Shown here in pieces: positions 63,748 through 64,000 of a DNA stretch of 64,000 nucleotides. The DNA is from Pontibacter sp. HSC-36F09. GTDB taxonomy: Bacteria; Bacteroidota; Bacteroidia; Cytophagales; Hymenobacteraceae. The notes under the pieces are model-generated. The model was given only the letters and a program-made list of their open reading frames with translations. It did not search any database and was not told the DNA's origin. Position 1 is the first letter of the stretch; every line of letters begins with the position of its first letter. The stretch lies in assembly GCF_024171605.1 (NCBI RefSeq), contig NZ_JALKAA010000001.1, positions 372,001 through 436,000 on the forward strand, written 5' to 3'. A program made the position numbers and the translations under genes.

Positions 63748-64000
63748 TTATTTGTTGTTGATAGCTAATTGTTGATTGTTGCCGGTGCACGATTGGGCAG
63801 GCTGTAGCCTAGTGCCCTCAACTTGAGGAATGAGGTACAGAATTGTCGTCTCGAATGAAATGAGAGATCCGGATTATTCTCCCGCATTGATCATGTTTCA
63901 ATTATCTCCCGAAGTTAAAAATAGCACAATAGCATTTAAGCTTTCAGCATGGCGTACTATGCACCATTTGGACAGGTTGCGACCTGTCCCTACAGGATAT
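63748..64000. other. Intergenic end of the window with palindromic repeat
   Basis: No gene is seen. A near-perfect palindrome lies at 63970-63989. Confidence 0.5.
63970..63989. repeat. REP-like palindrome
   Basis: GGACAGGT (63970-63977) pairs with ACCTGTCC (63982-63989) around TGCG. The sequence continues CTACAGG. It looks like a short interspersed palindrome, which I recall from Hymenobacteraceae genomes; no other copy was noticed here. Confidence 0.5.

Overview
The window looks like chromosomal DNA from a Bacteroidota bacterium of the order Cytophagales, most likely Hymenobacteraceae and perhaps Pontibacter or a close relative. The evidence is gene content and signals. There are two proteins with type IX secretion (T9SS) sorting tails, the gliding lipoprotein GldH, a GWxTD-domain lipoprotein, a very large DUF2723 membrane protein, and promoters with the TAnnTTTG -7 element. 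Most genes lack Shine-Dalgarno sites. The genus is inference. No phage, plasmid, insertion sequence or CRISPR array was seen.

Layout. 1-16.2 kb: three DnaA-box-like sites lie upstream of a LysM lytic transglycosylase. They are followed by an MFS exporter, DNA polymerase III alpha (dnaE, TTG start), thioredoxin, a DUF421 protein, an unrecognised 618-aa secreted protein, small conserved proteins, an OmpA-type lipoprotein, a cystathionine gamma-synthase-family enzyme and a TVP38-like membrane protein. 16.2-20.2 kb: tRNA-Arg(ACG) with its terminator, then a gene-poor accessory stretch that ends in a second, 37/39-identical copy of that terminator about 100 bp after a tRNA 5' remnant. This stretch holds a sialidase-like lipoprotein, two tandem paralogous STAS-like genes and gene fragments. 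20.2-26.8 kb: a signalling locus with a stand-alone CheB, a 1345-residue CheB-CheR-PAS-histidine kinase and a NarL-type response regulator.

27.3-46.6 kb: a secreted GH10-like hydrolase, a small four-cysteine protein, an SDR, bacilliredoxin, purD, recQ, kdsD-manC (LPS sugar precursors), a GWxTD lipoprotein with rlmB, a DUF2723 protein, a T9SS cargo protein, an AT-rich gene-free region, YceI and birA. 46.6-51.4 kb: a collinear run rsfS-ftsH-LUD-lpxH-secreted protein. 51.4-59.2 kb: an SMR exporter, a GNAT protein, a zinc alcohol dehydrogenase, a polysaccharide flippase, a RicT-like PSP1 protein overlapping gldH, and an EEP-family membrane protein. 59.2-64 kb: a cold-shock protein divergent from a remarkable 658-residue Gly/Ser/Tyr/Gln low-complexity protein, then an NmrA-like reductase and a lipoprotein.

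Two signals stand out. First, the octamer AGGTATAG (reverse complement CTATACCT) recurs on both strands, in genes and between them, sometimes as perfect inverted pairs. Second, the low-complexity protein resembles eukaryotic FUS/EWS prion-like domains. It sits beside cspA and about 2.4 kb from a RicT-like protein with an Arg/Gly-rich tail.
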